Below, in pieces: positions 62,815-64,000 of a stretch of 64,000 nucleotides of DNA. The notes below the pieces were generated by a model, which made no database searches, had not been told where the DNA came from, and was given only the letters and a program-made list of their open reading frames with translations. The first letter of the stretch is position 1. The number at the start of each line of letters is the position of its first letter. The position numbers were made by a program, and so were the translations under genes. This DNA comes from Cordylochernes scorpioides (Eukaryota > Arthropoda > Arachnida > Pseudoscorpiones > Chernetidae), in contig CP092865.1 in the NCBI GenBank assembly GCA_030710605.1, positions 27,034,947-27,098,946 on the forward strand, written 5' to 3'.

Positions 62815-64000
62815 GATGCATCCTCACAAAATCAGTTAAAAGCCTCCTATTTCACCTGTCCATGCATTTAACAGATCAAGACATGGCTGATTTTCTTAGA
62901 AGAATCACAGAAAACATCAAAAAGCAAGATATTACCATTACAGCTAGACATAATAAGAAACTAACACATTGGTCCAAAAAATATAACTTCAAACTCGCAC
63001 CGAACAATGCCCTACAAACAATAGTGAATCTCTCTAGTTTCCAGCCTACCACAGAGCATATAAACATATTATCTAAAGGACTTAAATATAGACTTCAAGC
63101 CAAAGCTGATGCCATAACAATCATAGCAGGGGTAGAATCGTCCATTTTCCGCTTAAATCATCAAGAGAAGTTTAGAATCAGACAGCACACCGCAGCAGTC
63201 CTTAGCGACCACAACCAAACCCAACATACCTACCAAATCAACAAAAATGTATTGCGCTCACTAACAACGAACAAAGATATAACCATCACCAAATCTGATA
63301 AAGGATCGCTTACAGTCATCATGAACACAGCCGAATACATTTCCAAGATGGACACAATCCTTGTTGATCCGCTCACGTTTACCCCCATATCCATAGATGA
63401 TCAGAATACCGCAACCTCTTCTTTTAAAAAAGAAATCAACAATCTGCTGAGGAAGAAAATCATTAGCTCCGAAGAATGCAAAAATATTTTGTCCAATATA
63501 ATGTCAAAAGCTTATATTTACGGCCTACCTAAATTACACAAAGAAGGTATCCCACTAAGACCCATCATCGCGTACCACCTCTCCCCTGCAGCTCCGTTAG
63601 CAACTTATCTAGCCAAAATACTGGCCCCGATGCTCAGAGATAGTGACTCCCCGACGACCATTTCCTCCATTCCTGTCTTCATAGGTAAGTTACAACAAAC
63701 AGCAGTTACACCTGGTACCATCATGGTCTCATTTGATGTTGTTAATTTATATCCCAGTCTCCCCCACCAGCTTATTTTAGACTGCACCACAGAATTTCTA
63801 ATTGAACAAGGTTGCCCCACAGACACCATTTCCAAACTCATTGCACTTATCAAAATCAGTCTTTGCCATAGTATTTTCAAATTCAACCAATCTTACTTCA
63901 AACAGACCAAAGGCACCCCTATGAGTAGCGCATTATCCTCTCCCCTTTCAGAAATAGTGATGCGCAAGATAGATAAACGTATAGTTAATATCTTCCCTAA
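62815..64000 (+). CDS. Penelope-like reverse transcriptase, third family, continues past the window
   Basis: Open from a stop at 62793 to the window end without interruption. It starts CILTKSVKSLLFHLS, then MADFLRRITENIKKQ, ITKSDKGSLTVIM (PLE signature), YIYGLPKLHKEGIPLRPII, FDVVNLYPSLP (first catalytic Asp) and FKQTKGTPMSSALSSPL. The order matches residues about 80-470 of the 28166-30511 protein at moderate similarity, so this is a separate family. GTPMSS replaces the usual GTPMGS. The YIDD motif and the GIY-YIG domain would lie beyond 64000. It lacks its own N-terminus because that part is inverted upstream, so this copy is defective unless ATG 62862 suffices. Confidence 0.88.

Overview
The window reads as intergenic, repeat-saturated DNA from an AT-rich animal genome, probably an arthropod. 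The support is a block of CCTAA/TTAGG-type repeats (the arthropod telomere motif) at 21.2 kb, Helitron, pogo/Tigger and mariner elements, a Penelope-like element (PLE), and helicase/endonuclease remnants of the kind carried by Helitrons and Helentrons. I cannot name the species. I see no convincing host gene; almost every recognisable reading frame belongs to a transposable element.

Layout. 0-9.8 kb: an endonuclease-domain remnant, three copies of a small repeat carrying a hammerhead ribozyme (called RZ here; 2.8-3.5, 5.5-6.1, 7.8-8.2 kb), a miniature LTR element (4.2-4.9 kb) and a Helitron (8.9-9.8 kb). 10-13.6 kb: palindromic repeats and TA-flanked MITEs. 13.7-18.5 kb: Helitron DNA with a helicase C-terminus. 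19.5-20.5 kb: a broken mariner-type transposase. 20.8-21.7 kb: a terminal-inverted-repeat element containing the telomere-like repeats. 22.0-23.3 kb: a Helitron with a deleted Tigger inserted in it. 24.5-30.8 kb: a very young PLE composite (one inverted, one truncated tandem and one full-length copy) framed by one target-site duplication. 31-41.5 kb: a Helitron, MITEs, a second PLE remnant and two 5'-truncated non-LTR remnants. 41.5-43.1 kb: a minisatellite with a 128-bp higher-order period. 43-62 kb: SINE-like and palindromic repeats, a solo LTR, and arrays of 56-bp and about 123-bp units. 62.1-64 kb: an ORF1-like reading frame interrupted by a third PLE, whose 5' part is inverted and whose reverse transcriptase runs off the window.

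Main result. The RZ repeats carry complete type I hammerhead ribozymes (two intact copies). They have perfect 12-13 bp target-site duplications, head-to-head inverted copies and head-to-tail units of about 321 bp that read through the unit junction. The 24.5-30.8 kb PLE carries its own hammerhead and shows the same insertion topology. I infer that RZ is a retrozyme-like non-autonomous element moved by PLE machinery through multimeric or circular RNA. Degenerate hammerhead-like cores recur at the ends of several other palindromic repeats here. All coordinates, pairings and repeat matches were read by eye; no alignment or folding program was run.
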